Shown one piece after another: positions 22,782-32,333 of a stretch of DNA of 64,000 nt. The position numbers and the translations under genes are program-made. Numbering within the stretch: position 1 is the stretch's first letter; each line of letters opens with the position of its first letter. Origin of the DNA: Lederbergia wuyishanensis (GTDB taxonomy: Bacteria; Bacillota; Bacilli; Bacillales; Bacillaceae_C); the NCBI RefSeq assembly GCF_022900255.1, contig NZ_JALIRM010000006.1, forward strand, positions 62,001-126,000, in the 5' to 3' direction. A model generated the notes under the pieces. That model saw only the letters and a list, made by a program, of their open reading frames with translations, was not told the DNA's origin and did not search any database.

Positions 22782-24080
22782 ATGGAAGAGGCGTTAAAGC
22801 TTAAAAGAGCGACGTATCACTTATGGACATTTACAACAAGCAAGCTTATTTCAACATTTGGATCTAATGTCTATGCCTTTGCGATTAGCTTTTATATTTT
22901 ACAAACGACAGGATCAGCGACGAGTTTTGCAACAAATTTAATATGTAATATCTTACCTAAGACTCTCGTGGGACCATTTGTTGGATATCTAGCTGATAAT
23001 TATTCGAGGAAAACCATTGTCATCCTTTCACAAATCGCAACAACTCTGGCCATTTGTGGACTTTTAATTGTCACCTATACAATAGGGCTTTCACTCATAG
23101 CTATTTATGTAACAACATGTGTTTTATCATTGACTTCTATAACTTCTGGAATAACATTTAGTTCATCGATAACAGGACTAGTTGATGAGGAAAGAATTCA
23201 AAAAGCAATGTCCTTAAACCAAATGTCGATATCATTCGCTGCAATCGGAAGTCCAGCAGTAGGAGGTTTATTATATGGTGCTGTTTCGTTGCCTGTATTT
23301 TTAATTATTTTTATAATCGCTTCCATTGTTGCTGTTATTCTTGAATCGACAATGAACTTCAAATTGTTTGCGAAGCGGAAGGAAAAGAAAGAAGGCGAAG
23401 CAAAAGAACCAATGTGGCAAAGTATGAAAGCTGGTTTTGCGTATTTGAAAACTCAGCCTGTCATCATGGCAATCATTTGGATTGCTTTAATGGTCAATTT
23501 TTGTTTCGGAGCTTTTGAAGTAGGTTACTCATACGTTTTGATTGAAAAACTAAAAATGGCCGCCCCGCATTTCGGAGTAACAGAAGGAGCATTTGCTTTA
23601 GGAATGCTGTTGATGTCAATCTATTTTTCAGTTAGGAAAGAAGTAAAATATCCAATTCTCGTTTCTAAAAGAGGAATTCTTGCGATGGGATTTTTCATGG
23701 GAGCAACAGGATTTCCGCTCATCGTATCCATGTCATATAGTTTTAACTTTATCTATTACATTTTTCTTATGTTCGGATTTGGTTCAATGATCATTCTCGT
23801 GAATACTCCAATTCAAGTAATGATGCAAAAACAGATTGATGATGATTACAAAGGGAGAATTTTTTCCATCCTTGAGACAATGGCGATGGCTCTTATGCCA
23901 CTTGGAATGGTTTTATATGGATTTCTTTACGATCTTTTTCCGGCTCAATGGATATTACTTGCCTCAACAATTCTCTTAGTAGGAGTTGTAATCGCACTTG
24001 CTAGACCTTCAATCATTCGAATGGCACACCCAGAACTATATGATAATAAAGGTGTAAAAGTAAAGACTGTATCACAATAA
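22782..24080 (+). CDS. MFS transporter (macrolide-efflux-like)
   Basis: 432 residues with 12 predicted membrane helices. Motif A between helices 2 and 3 reads GYLADNYSRKTIV. The sequence resembles MFS_3/MefA-type drug exporters. It is transcribed divergently from the HTH-TPR regulator through two shared operators, which suggests substrate- or signal-induced efflux; the substrate is unknown. ATG at 22782 behind CGGAG. Confidence 0.87.
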   Translation: MEEALKLKRATYHLWTFTTSKLISTFGSNVYAFAISFYILQTTGSATSFATNLICNILPKTLVGPFVGYLADNYSRKTIVILSQIATTLAICGLLIVTYTIGLSLIAIYVTTCVLSLTSITSGITFSSSITGLVDEERIQKAMSLNQMSISFAAIGSPAVGGLLYGAVSLPVFLIIFIIASIVAVILESTMNFKLFAKRKEKKEGEAKEPMWQSMKAGFAYLKTQPVIMAIIWIALMVNFCFGAFEVGYSYVLIEKLKMAAPHFGVTEGAFALGMLLMSIYFSVRKEVKYPILVSKRGILAMGFFMGATGFPLIVSMSYSFNFIYYIFLMFGFGSMIILVNTPIQVMMQKQIDDDYKGRIFSILETMAMALMPLGMVLYGFLYDLFPAQWILLASTILLVGVVIALARPSIIRMAHPELYDNKGVKVKTVSQ

Positions 24081-24109
24081 TGTTTTAATAAAAAAAATCA
24101 GGATATATA

Positions 24110-24152
24110 AATGGTACTAGGATAATTTCCCCTAGTACCATCTTTCTTTTTA
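24110..24152 (+). terminator. Terminator of the MFS gene
   Basis: ATGGTACTAGG (24111-24121) pairs perfectly with CCTAGTACCAT (24131-24141), followed by CTTTCTTTTT. Confidence 0.9.
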
Positions 24153-24261
24153 CAGAAAAAAATATTTATGCAGGTTTTTGGAGAATTTGGGAAAGCTAAT
24201 GTCAGACCATGCGCAGGGTCAGTTTACTAGCAATGTAAAAATCTGAAAGGAGCTTACCAAA

Positions 24262-24534
24262 ATGAAATCAAGAATCGCAAAACTTATTGGAGGATTGGCA
24301 ATTACGTCCATTCTACTTGTAGGATGTGGAACGAATAATCAAGAGCCGCCGCCTCCGAATACGAATAATGACATGAATAACGGAGTCAATGACAACGGTG
24401 TGAACGACAACGGAGTCAACGACAATGGGGTTAATAATGGCGTCAACGACAATAATGATATGAATAACGACAATGGTCTTGATACTAATCCTAACGACAA
24501 CAACAATGACATGAATAACACGGATAACAAATAA
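24262..24534 (+). CDS. Small Asn/Asp-rich lipoprotein
   Basis: 90 residues. A type II signal peptide with lipobox LLVGC gives a lipidated Cys near 22. The mature part is almost only Asn, Asp, Gly, Val and Met, with an NDNGV unit repeated about four times, coded by an in-frame 15-bp tandem repeat (about 24380-24445). GAAAGGAG upstream, terminator downstream. No enzymatic domain; possibly a disordered surface spacer. Copy number of the repeat could vary. Confidence 0.8.
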   Translation: MKSRIAKLIGGLAITSILLVGCGTNNQEPPPPNTNNDMNNGVNDNGVNDNGVNDNGVNNGVNDNNDMNNDNGLDTNPNDNNNDMNNTDNK

Positions 24535-24565
24535 GCAGGGACAATACCCTGCTTTTCTTTTTTTT
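24534..24565 (+). terminator. Terminator of the lipoprotein gene
   Basis: AGCAGGG (24534-24540) pairs with CCCTGCT (24547-24553), followed by TTTCTTTTTTTT. Confidence 0.85.
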
Positions 24566-24631
24566 TAAAATTAAATTTTTGTACATTAGCGTGTGGCAGG
24601 TAGAAAGGTCATTCGCTTTTCATCGTTGGAA

Positions 24632-25045
24632 TTAACTAGGCCTTTTTTTCATTCGTGTTCTAAATTCCTCTAAGAGTTGATCTCCGCTGAATCCCTCTTT
24701 TATTAGGTCATCTAATAACATTTCAGGGTATTCATTACGCCTTTTACTCAAACGACCTTCAAACAAAACGCTGATATTGTCTCCAAGCTCTTGAATCGTA
24801 TGGACTTTAACCGTAAATGGTGCAGGATCATTAGCTGCATGGGTAATGACGACCCTAATTTCAAATAACTCTTGATTTTCATGCCTTTTTTGAAACTGCT
24901 CCTTATATCTCTTTTCAATAAAAGCTTCTATAATCCAAACTCCATCCTCGTTTTCCTTATTGATGATTAACCCATCCATGAGGGGTATATTAATCGCTTT
25001 TTTGTCTGCGTAAATTTGTAGAGCAACAATTTTAAAAGTTTTCAA
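24632..25045 (-). CDS. ywpF: YwpF-like protein
   Basis: About 137 residues from a TTG at 25045 (LKTFKIVALQIY). The YwpF family starts with KTF(K/R)(I/L)V and has GLIINKENE...W(L/I)IEA, seen here. The open frame extends to 25126, but the longer start has no family similarity. Lies head-to-head with ssbB, as near B. subtilis ywpF-ywpH. Function unknown. Confidence 0.75.
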   Translation of the reverse strand: MKTFKIVALQIYADKKAINIPLMDGLIINKENEDGVWIIEAFIEKRYKEQFQKRHENQELFEIRVVITHAANDPAPFTVKVHTIQELGDNISVLFEGRLSKRRNEYPEMLLDDLIKEGFSGDQLLEEFRTRMKKRPS

Positions 25046-25290
25046 TCCAGCTCGCCCCCATACCGTTCCTTTACCAAAAGTATACCATCTTTTAAAAATA
25101 AAATAAAAAATGTCAAAAAGGTGCAAAAATTCAAATTTGCTATTAAAACCATATTAGAAATGTCTTTTTCTATATGAATTATGACAAATTGACTCAAAAA
25201 AAGCAGGATAAAAGAACACCACACACATTTTACACTAAAAATAAAGTGCTATAAGATGGGAATACCCTGCAAAAAAAGGAGTTGAGAAAG

Positions 25291-25665
25291 TTGATAAACC
25301 AAGTGACATTAGTAGGCAGACTGACGAAGGATCCTGTTATCCGATATACGGTAGAAGGAACCCCAGTATTAAACGTTACGCTAGCTCTAAACCGTCAGTT
25401 TCGTAATGCAAATGGGGACTTTGATGCTGATTTCGTACTGTGTACATTGTGGAACAAAGCAGCAGAAAATACGGCAAAATATTGTTCAAAAGGCTCCGTA
25501 ATTGGCATCATGGGAAGAATTCAGACAAGGAATTACGACGGACAAGATGGAAAAAAAGTATACGTCACAGAAGTTATTGCCGATTCTGTCAAATTTATGG
25601 GAGGGCGTCCAGCTGATGAACGGACGGATAAAAAAGTAATTGAAAAAGAGTTGTTGCCGTTCTAA
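25291..25665 (+). CDS. ssbB: Single-stranded DNA-binding protein, SsbB type
   Basis: OB-fold protein that coats single-stranded DNA; the B. subtilis paralogue at this position (ywpH) protects incoming DNA in competence. 124 residues with INQVTLVGRLTKDP, NRQFRNANG and VYVTEVIADSVKFM. It lacks the long acidic linker of SsbA but ends in ELLPF, resembling the DDLPF partner-binding tip. The TTG at 25291 is 9 nt after AAAAGGAG; the TTG at 25282 abuts that site. No clear ComK box was found upstream. Confidence 0.9.
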   Translation: MINQVTLVGRLTKDPVIRYTVEGTPVLNVTLALNRQFRNANGDFDADFVLCTLWNKAAENTAKYCSKGSVIGIMGRIQTRNYDGQDGKKVYVTEVIADSVKFMGGRPADERTDKKVIEKELLPF

Positions 25666-25694
25666 GCACAGCGGACTTTAAAGGAGGTGAATTT

Positions 25695-25892
25695 TTGAAG
25701 ACGAATAAACAGGGAGATTCTATTGAAATACTGATTGGAGACCTCATTTTTAAACTCGGAAAAGCCAACCAACAAATTCATCAGTTATCTCAAAGAGTTG
25801 CTCAACTTGAACTCCTTCTCCAAAATCAGCAAAATAATATATTTCCTAATTCCCACCATTCAAGCTTCGTAAAAAAGATAATGGCACAATAG
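25695..25892 (+). CDS. Small coiled-coil protein, unknown function
   Basis: 65 residues starting at TTG 25695 behind a near-perfect AAGGAGGTGA site. Residues 8-45 have heptad-like Leu/Ile/Val spacing with many Gln (IHQLSQRVAQLELLLQNQQNN), suggesting a short coiled coil. It is 29 bp after ssbB and probably co-transcribed. Not recognised as a known family. Confidence 0.65.
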   Translation: MKTNKQGDSIEILIGDLIFKLGKANQQIHQLSQRVAQLELLLQNQQNNIFPNSHHSSFVKKIMAQ

Positions 25893-25952
25893 ACACCCCC
25901 CTCTGTGCCTTTCATTGAACCATCCTCGTTTTACCTTCCTCTTAAATTAGAC

Positions 25953-25989
25953 GGGGCTGCCCGTAAAAACGGAACAGCCCCATTTTTTT
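25953..25989 (+). terminator. Terminator of the ssbB transcript, near a convergent gene
   Basis: GGGGCTG (25953-25959) pairs with CAGCCCC (25975-25981), with an inner CCGT/ACGG, followed by ATTTTTTT. It abuts the stop of the minus-strand gene at 25988. Confidence 0.88.
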
Positions 25990-26302
25990 ATAGGGATTTG
26001 ATGATTTTTTCAGCTTCCACAATATCGAATTGTAGAGGCATGTCACAATCAAAATACCCTACTGCTTCATGTAGTAATTCAGGAAGTCTATTTCCCGCCT
26101 CAAGAAGGAAATCCCAGCGTAAGGTTTCCGGGAGCCACGAAGTTGGAAAGAGGGAAGGGTCGTTAAGAAGGCCATCCACTTCCTTTTCACAAATTCCTCT
26201 AAGAAGAAAATCCGTCCTCATTTCGGCTCTTTCTTGATAAAATAAATCATTTTTCTTTTTTAGTAATGTAAGAAAATCAAAAAGTGGTGTTTGTTCATTC
26301 AT
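25988..26302 (-). CDS. Small uncharacterised protein downstream of ywqA
   Basis: 104 residues, acidic and soluble (LLKKKNDLFYQERAEMRTDFLLRGI, EAVGYFDCDMPLQFDIVEAEKII). The ATG at 26302 is 8 nt after AAAGGTG; a GTG at 26311 overlaps that site. It is last in the ywqB-ywqA direction, 66 bp after ywqA. No family recognised; co-transcription suggests a link with the SNF2/SWIM pair. Confidence 0.7.
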   Translation of the reverse strand: MNEQTPLFDFLTLLKKKNDLFYQERAEMRTDFLLRGICEKEVDGLLNDPSLFPTSWLPETLRWDFLLEAGNRLPELLHEAVGYFDCDMPLQFDIVEAEKIIKSL

Positions 26303-26368
26303 TTGAATCACACCTTTCGTTATTACGCTAGCGTCCAGCTCACAACAAGGAAACTTCTGTTTTTTGAA

Positions 26369-29188
26369 TTAAGCCAGTGCCAATAAACTATGCAACTCTT
26401 CGTTGGAAAGCTCAGTCACCCATTGATCGCTTCGAATAATTTCTTCGTTTAACGCTTGCTTCTTCTCGAGCATTAAATCAATTCGCTCCTCTAACGTCCC
26501 GGTAGTAATAAATTTATGCACGTGAACGAAACGGTTTTGCCCGATTCGATATGCGCGGTCTGTTGCCTGATTTTCGACAGCCGGATTCCACCAACGATCA
26601 TAATGAATGACATGATTAGCAGCTGTTAAATTAAGTCCAGTTCCACCTGCTTTTAACGAAAGAAGGAAGAATGGGAAATCACCTTCTTGAAAACGAGTGA
26701 CATAATGGTCTCGCTGTGCTTTTGGCATGCTTCCATTTAAAAACGGTACCGTAATGCCAAATCGTTTTTCCAAAATGGAGCGTATCATTTCTCCCATTCC
26801 GATATACTGTGTGAAAATAATGCATGCTTCCTTTGTTTCCATGATAGAATCAGCAAGTTCAACTAAAGTCCCCAGTTTATTGGATCGCTCAACAATATTT
26901 TCAGGCACTGCTTCTTTTAGATAGAGAGCGGGATGGTTACAAAGCTGCTTTAACCTGCTTAACATTTGTAAAATGAGACCTTTTCGCTCAAATGCTGATA
27001 ACGACTCTATTTTACCAAACGTATCTTGTATGAGATCTTCATAAAGAGCAGCCTGTTCAGCAGTTAACGAACAATACTCCTTTTGTTCGAGTTTATCCGG
27101 TAAATTCAATTCTACTTCAGGATCTTTTTTCGTTCTTCTAAGTAAAAATGGTCGGATCAACTTTTGCAGTTCACGAATTTTCGCTTCAGAATTATCCCTT
27201 TCTATCGGTAAAATATATTTCTTTTGAAATTGACCGAATGTCCCTAAATAGCCATGATTAATAAAATCAAAAATGGACCATAATTCGGAAAGACGGTTTT
27301 CCATTGGCGTACCCGTTAAAGCAATATGATGGGTCCCTTTAAACTTTCGAATCGCTCTCGACTGCTTCGTTTCGGCATTTTTAATATTTTGTGCTTCATC
27401 GAGTGCAATCGTGCTCCATTTGATTGATAAAAGTTCCTCTGAATCAAGATGGGAAAGTCCATAGCTCGTAAGTACTATATCAGCATTTTTCGTCATTTCG
27501 ATAAACGTATCTTCCTTTGCTCTGTTTGGACCATAATGCAAGACTACATTTAAACTCGGAGCAAAACGTTCTAATTCGCGCTGCCAATTTCCCAGAACGG
27601 AAGTCGGACAGATAATTAATGCAGGTGTGTCGTTTTCTCCACTTTCTTTTACATGAAGCAAGTAACTGATCAGTTGTATCGTTTTGCCGAGCCCCATATC
27701 ATCTGCAAGGCAGGCCCCGAATCCATATTGCCTTAGGAAGACTAGCCAGTTTAATCCTAGTTGCTGGTATGGTCGTAGCTCGCCTGAAAGTGAGCCGGGA
27801 ACGTTGATTATAGGAATTTCTGATACTGTATTTAATTGCCTGAGCATCTTTTTTAATGATTGATTTAGTTCAATCTTGATTTGGGCAAAGGCACGCGGAT
27901 CAAATTCATCAAGGTTTGTAGGTGCATTATCATCGTCTTCGCTTAAGGTGAAAATATCTTGGACACGTAATCCTTCTTTCTTTGCCTGAGCCATTAACGC
28001 TTGGATGTGGGCAATCATTTTAGGATCAAGCTTCACCCATTGCCCCCTTATTTTAACGAGTCTTCTTTGCTCCTGAACAAGGGATTGAAATTCATCTTCG
28101 GACAAGTCAGCCCCATTCATTGAAAGACGCCAATCGAAATTTAGCATTGAGTCAAGTCCGACGAAGGAAGGGCGATAATTTGTTCCGGTTTGTTTAATTC
28201 TTGCTCTTACCGTCATATTGGCAGCGCGCATTGCCTCCCACCAAGAAGGGAGTAAAATTTCTACGCCAAGTGCGAGTAATTTTTCACTCGCATCAGTAAG
28301 GAAATTCCAAGCTAGTGGTTCATCCAGTTCGAGTGTCAGCCCGTTTTCACCTTTGAGCCAAGGAAATAATTTTACCCAGCGATCCTCTTCAGCATAAACA
28401 AAATCGAGAAATGGAAACCACTTTTTCGGGAATCGTTTATGTTCAGACAAGGGGATGATTCGATCCGGATTTTTCACATCTCGAAGTACTGTTTCCAAAA
28501 TCCATGGATCTTGGTCTTCTTCAGGCTCAGACAAACGAATGCCTAGTGTAAAAGGCATGTCATTTTCAGTGATACCAACCCACTCTTGCCATCGTTCTTC
28601 ATCAAAATAAGCATCTAATTCCTCAGCAGATAACGGACTATTTTTAAGAAGCACAATTTTTTTTGTTAAAGAACTGTCTTCATATCCTTGCTCTAAGTAA
28701 ATGGATAATGCTTGATGAAAAAAGTTGGTGACGAACTGATCCATCGATTGACCATGAAAAGGTTGCTCCCAAAAGTCATTGGTAAACTCATCCCAAATCA
28801 TATTTGGAACTTTCCATGTAAAACTGGAATCCTCATCATCAGTGAATTGAGGAAGCCATTTACCAGAATGAATGGCTTCAAGAATGACTGAAGAAACAGC
28901 TAACAACGCGTCTCCCTGTTCATCCCAATGCCAAGAAATAAGAGAACTAAATCGCTCATTTCCAAGAAGTGTTGATAGTTCGTAACTATTCAACTCCACT
29001 CCAGTAAGATGATCTCGTTCCTTCGCCTCAATGAAAGAACCGAAGAAGCTTTCCTCATGCCAAAGAAAGAGTTGCTGTTTCCAAACAGCTGGATCAATCG
29101 GATCAAATTCATTATCTGAAGCGTAAATGAAAAATGAACCTGTATCCAATGGAATGACATGAAGTTGGATTGTTTCAAGATTCATCAT
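26369..29188 (-). CDS. ywqA: SNF2-family DEAD/DEAH ATPase (YwqA-like)
   Basis: 939 residues. The N-terminal half is a bacterial SNF2-associated region; the C-terminal half is a two-domain helicase core. Visible motifs: Walker A DDMGLGKTIQ (near 495), DEAQNIKN (near 597), LTGTPMENRLSELW, and the late motif QATDRAYRIGQ. Predicted to move on duplex DNA rather than unwind it. It starts 3 bp after ywqB (SWIM protein), so the two are translationally linked. AAAGGAT precedes the tandem ATG codons. Confidence 0.93.
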   Translation of the reverse strand: MMNLETIQLHVIPLDTGSFFIYASDNEFDPIDPAVWKQQLFLWHEESFFGSFIEAKERDHLTGVELNSYELSTLLGNERFSSLISWHWDEQGDALLAVSSVILEAIHSGKWLPQFTDDEDSSFTWKVPNMIWDEFTNDFWEQPFHGQSMDQFVTNFFHQALSIYLEQGYEDSSLTKKIVLLKNSPLSAEELDAYFDEERWQEWVGITENDMPFTLGIRLSEPEEDQDPWILETVLRDVKNPDRIIPLSEHKRFPKKWFPFLDFVYAEEDRWVKLFPWLKGENGLTLELDEPLAWNFLTDASEKLLALGVEILLPSWWEAMRAANMTVRARIKQTGTNYRPSFVGLDSMLNFDWRLSMNGADLSEDEFQSLVQEQRRLVKIRGQWVKLDPKMIAHIQALMAQAKKEGLRVQDIFTLSEDDDNAPTNLDEFDPRAFAQIKIELNQSLKKMLRQLNTVSEIPIINVPGSLSGELRPYQQLGLNWLVFLRQYGFGACLADDMGLGKTIQLISYLLHVKESGENDTPALIICPTSVLGNWQRELERFAPSLNVVLHYGPNRAKEDTFIEMTKNADIVLTSYGLSHLDSEELLSIKWSTIALDEAQNIKNAETKQSRAIRKFKGTHHIALTGTPMENRLSELWSIFDFINHGYLGTFGQFQKKYILPIERDNSEAKIRELQKLIRPFLLRRTKKDPEVELNLPDKLEQKEYCSLTAEQAALYEDLIQDTFGKIESLSAFERKGLILQMLSRLKQLCNHPALYLKEAVPENIVERSNKLGTLVELADSIMETKEACIIFTQYIGMGEMIRSILEKRFGITVPFLNGSMPKAQRDHYVTRFQEGDFPFFLLSLKAGGTGLNLTAANHVIHYDRWWNPAVENQATDRAYRIGQNRFVHVHKFITTGTLEERIDLMLEKKQALNEEIIRSDQWVTELSNEELHSLLALA

Positions 29189-29191
29189 GGT

Positions 29192-30784
29192 TTATATCCT
29201 TTCTTTAACGAGCTTTCCTTTTATGCATTCTTCCTGAAAAGCACGCAACCGTTTCGTGTTGTGTAGCAAGGTCGATAAATACAGTTCCCATTGCTTTAGT
29301 TTCTTTTCTTTTTGATAAAGCTTTTGAAGTCTTTTCAAATAGCGGACCGCACGTTTATAAGAATCACGACTGCGATTATTGATGAGGTCAGTAATCGTTT
29401 CGTGATATAGGGGTTTGAGTGCAGCCGGGTCATTCTTTGCAATCGTATCAATCGTACGCTTATCGATATAATCAAGACTATTTTTTGTATAAACTTGCAG
29501 CTCAGCCCATTTTTTATAATCCTTTTTTTCAAGTAAGTATTCATTATATTGAAAGCGGCTATAGGGCAGTAATTTCAAATACACCTTTTCTAAAAGGGAG
29601 GAATCGAGATGCAAAGCGGTATTGCTGTCTAAAATTTGAAACAACGCCCTAGTAAATTGTGCTTGTTCGTAGCTACGGGTTAAGGAGGAAATAAATGTTG
29701 TCATTTGATCTATGAAAACGGGCAAATATAGATTGAGTCTTCCTTTTGCACGATCGGTTTGCAAGATCTTCATCCAACGTAAAGCGTAGGGAGCGATGTT
29801 AGAACCAAGATTTTTCATCTGTTCAATCGCCTTATCATCCTCTTCCAAAAGAATCGCAATATGAATAAAGGCAATAACGATTCGTTCGTCATGTTCTTTC
29901 TCCATATGCGTTTTAAGGCGTTCCCATTCCTCGAGCAAATCCCGTCTTCTATTAAATAACGCGGACCAGAGCTTCATGTATATATCAGTAAATTCAGTTG
30001 GAAAAACGGTCTCATCTTCTATAAAAGTATGGCTTTGTTCACGCAAATAATGAAAATATTCATCAAATGCGAAAGGTGAAGCAGTAGTTGTCAGCTTGGA
30101 CAACGCCTCATCTGCCTCCTCAAGCATTTGTTCTGTAAACGAGCGCAAATGTGCTCTTTTTTTCGGTTCGGAGGAAAGGGAGTTAATCACTTTTAGTGAC
30201 TCGCATGCCGCAAATAGCTGGAACAATGGTTTCCATTCCCTTTCAACTGGAGCAAAACCAAGAAGACGTTTGTAACAAACTCTTGCCCATTCTTCAAACT
30301 CATAAAAATTCTTAGTGGAGACATGATGATATGCATTTCGAATACGCTCAGTCCATTGCTCCGGACCTTTTTCTAATTGCTGTGGCATCTTTTTTAACAA
30401 ATCAGAACCGCGTTGTAAAGTTGAGAGAACATCCGCTACTTGATAATGATTTTTCCATTCTTGAAGCCATACAAACACACTTTGCGCTCTACTTAAAACC
30501 GTGAAAAATAACGCCATTTGATGACGGCAAATTCCTTGTTCTGGGCATGTGCAAGTACTGTTGGATGGATGATCGAAAAACAACTCAACATTCACTGGTG
30601 TGACATCCTGAACTTTTGCCTCAACTTTTTCGTTAGAAAATTTTACGCCATAGACTAGCTGTTGACGAAAAAGAATCATCCCTTTTTGGATGAGTTTTTC
30701 ATGCACTTCACTCCTCGGGTCAAGTAGGCTCTTAAGTTCTAGGCTATAGGATTGTATATTTGAAAGTAATGGTTGGTTATACAT
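29192..30784 (-). CDS. ywqB: SWIM zinc-finger protein (YwqB-like)
   Basis: 530 residues. The SWIM finger CTCPEQGICRH (Cys78, Cys80, Cys86, His88) lies near the N-terminus; the rest is alpha-helical and repeat-like. GGAGG is 9 nt before the ATG. It is first in an operon with the SNF2 gene, as in B. subtilis ywqB-ywqA. SWIM/SNF2 pairs are widespread in Firmicutes and suspected to act in DNA metabolism, but the role is unproven. Confidence 0.88.
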   Translation of the reverse strand: MYNQPLLSNIQSYSLELKSLLDPRSEVHEKLIQKGMILFRQQLVYGVKFSNEKVEAKVQDVTPVNVELFFDHPSNSTCTCPEQGICRHQMALFFTVLSRAQSVFVWLQEWKNHYQVADVLSTLQRGSDLLKKMPQQLEKGPEQWTERIRNAYHHVSTKNFYEFEEWARVCYKRLLGFAPVEREWKPLFQLFAACESLKVINSLSSEPKKRAHLRSFTEQMLEEADEALSKLTTTASPFAFDEYFHYLREQSHTFIEDETVFPTEFTDIYMKLWSALFNRRRDLLEEWERLKTHMEKEHDERIVIAFIHIAILLEEDDKAIEQMKNLGSNIAPYALRWMKILQTDRAKGRLNLYLPVFIDQMTTFISSLTRSYEQAQFTRALFQILDSNTALHLDSSLLEKVYLKLLPYSRFQYNEYLLEKKDYKKWAELQVYTKNSLDYIDKRTIDTIAKNDPAALKPLYHETITDLINNRSRDSYKRAVRYLKRLQKLYQKEKKLKQWELYLSTLLHNTKRLRAFQEECIKGKLVKERI

Positions 30785-30881
30785 ATTTACAAACCTCCAA
30801 AACCTTATTATACCGCTATTTCTATACGTTTGTCACTATGGGGGGAGATATTCAGAAAAGGAGTGGAATGATCAAAAGGAA

Positions 30882-30905
30882 AAAACCGTCGGATTGACGG
30901 TTTTT
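30882..30905. terminator. Symmetric terminator hairpin
   Basis: AAAACCGTC (30882-30890) pairs with GACGGTTTT (30896-30904) and has A and T runs on both sides, so it can work in either direction. It probably ends the minus-strand LysM-NlpC/P60 transcript. Confidence 0.75.
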
Positions 30906-31040
30906 GTGTATAAAGTAAAGAAAGTATTAGATTTTTATATGATTGATATTTGAACTTAAGCTTTTGTTGTCTAATTTGAGATAAATAAATCTGAATCGCA
31001 AAAATTAAAAGAAAGATTTTGCTGACGCCTAATGCTTTTC

Positions 31041-32126
31041 TTAATAAAATCTTTTAAAGCCGTTGAATTTACTTTTATTATAAGGAGTGTTTAAATTGGC
31101 AATTTCAACGCCTCTGTCGCTTGCATGAATGAACTCGTTGTTGCCAAGATAAATACCCATATGAGAGATACCAGAACGATACGTATTTTCAAAGAATACG
31201 AGATCCCCTGGCTCAGGTTTATTCACATAGTAGGAGCGATCATAATATCCGTCGGTACCGTAGCGAGCAATCTTTTTTCCAGCTTGATTAAATACATAGT
31301 AGATAAATCCACTGCAATCAAATCCAGAAAGAGTTGTTCCGCCCCAAACATATTTAGTACCGATGACACTTTTAGCAACATTAATAACTGCAGAAGCATC
31401 TTCTGTTACCTTCGGAGTTTCAACCTTTTCAACTGGTTTTGCTTCAGTTTGAGCTTTCCCATTTACTTTTAATACTTGTCCAATTCTGATCAAATCGGAA
31501 GAAAGACCGTTTAAAGTTTTAAGATCTTTAACTGACATTCCATACTGACCGGCAATTTTACCAAGCGTATCACCTGAAACAACCTTATAGGTATCCGTTG
31601 TTTTCGGTGCAGCAGTATTATTTTTGACCGTTTCTGTCTTAGGAGCAGGGTCTGCTGGCGCAATCGACTTAACATTATTAATCTTTAAAACTTGTCCAGG
31701 AAAAATCAAGTCACTTTTAAGATTATTCCACTCATATAACTGAGCCACTGAAACTTTGTAACTAGCAGCAATTTTACTAAGTGTGTCCCCGGATTTAATC
31801 GTGTACGTAGCAGTTTGAGTTGTTTGTTTTTGTGTAGTTGTAGCTGTTTGCTTTTGTGTCGTTTGCTCAGCTTTTGGTTGAGCAGGCGTTTTAACTTGAT
31901 CTTTTTTAATGTTTTCTGGAGTAACTTGTAGAATTTGTTTAGGGTAAATTAAATCGCTTTTCAATCGATTTAACTCTTTTATTTGATTGACAGTTGTATT
32001 ATAGCTCGAGGCAATTTTCCAAAGAGAGTCTCCACTTTTTACTTCATATGTCGCCGCTGAGGCATTTCCAGTGAACGAGGCAGCCAAAAACACAGCAGTT
32101 GCTGTCGATATTACTTTTTTATGCAT
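31041..32126 (-). CDS. Secreted D,L-endopeptidase: three LysM domains + NlpC/P60
   Basis: 361 residues: signal peptide (1-25, ASAA), LysM domains about 26-68, 107-150 and 179-222 separated by Gln/Thr/Pro linkers, and an NlpC/P60 domain about 246-361. Catalytic Cys271 (GFDCSGF), His322 (SHMGIYLG) and His334 (FIHAS). The layout is that of LytE/LytF/CwlS, which cut D-Glu-mDAP bonds for growth and cell separation. GGGGG precedes the ATG. Divergent from a second NlpC/P60 gene. Confidence 0.94.
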   Translation of the reverse strand: MHKKVISTATAVFLAASFTGNASAATYEVKSGDSLWKIASSYNTTVNQIKELNRLKSDLIYPKQILQVTPENIKKDQVKTPAQPKAEQTTQKQTATTTQKQTTQTATYTIKSGDTLSKIAASYKVSVAQLYEWNNLKSDLIFPGQVLKINNVKSIAPADPAPKTETVKNNTAAPKTTDTYKVVSGDTLGKIAGQYGMSVKDLKTLNGLSSDLIRIGQVLKVNGKAQTEAKPVEKVETPKVTEDASAVINVAKSVIGTKYVWGGTTLSGFDCSGFIYYVFNQAGKKIARYGTDGYYDRSYYVNKPEPGDLVFFENTYRSGISHMGIYLGNNEFIHASDRGVEIANLNTPYNKSKFNGFKRFY

Positions 32127-32165
32127 GAACCTTAGTCCCCCTACATCGCTTTTCTTTAGGTAATT

Positions 32166-32194
32166 TTAGCATATTAAGGAACTTAATTTGTCAA
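32166..32194 (-). promoter_or_regulatory. Likely SigA promoter of the LysM endopeptidase
   Basis: On the minus strand TTGACA (32194-32189) is 17 bp from TGCTAA (32171-32166). Directly upstream is TGTTAC-N4-TGTAAT (32211-32196 on the minus strand), a WalR-like pair one base short of the ideal spacing. Confidence 0.5.
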
Positions 32195-32333
32195 ATATTA
32201 CAAAATGTAACATGTTTTTAATGTTTATGGCATAATTTTACAGTTGATAATTCTAACAATATAGTTAAAAGGAATTATATTCATGTCAAATGGTGTACTT
32301 AAATTACAATTATATGACAATGTTGAATCATAA

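Noticed and set aside
25126-25157. ComK boxes upstream of ssbB
   Set aside because: Only imperfect AAAA-N5-TTTT-like words (25126-25138 and 25145-25157) were seen, with non-standard spacing.
25042-25224. 60-codon hydrophobic minus-strand frame ending at the ywpF start
   Set aside because: No ribosome binding site before its GTG, AT-rich composition gives hydrophobic codons by chance, and it covers the expected promoter region of ywpF.
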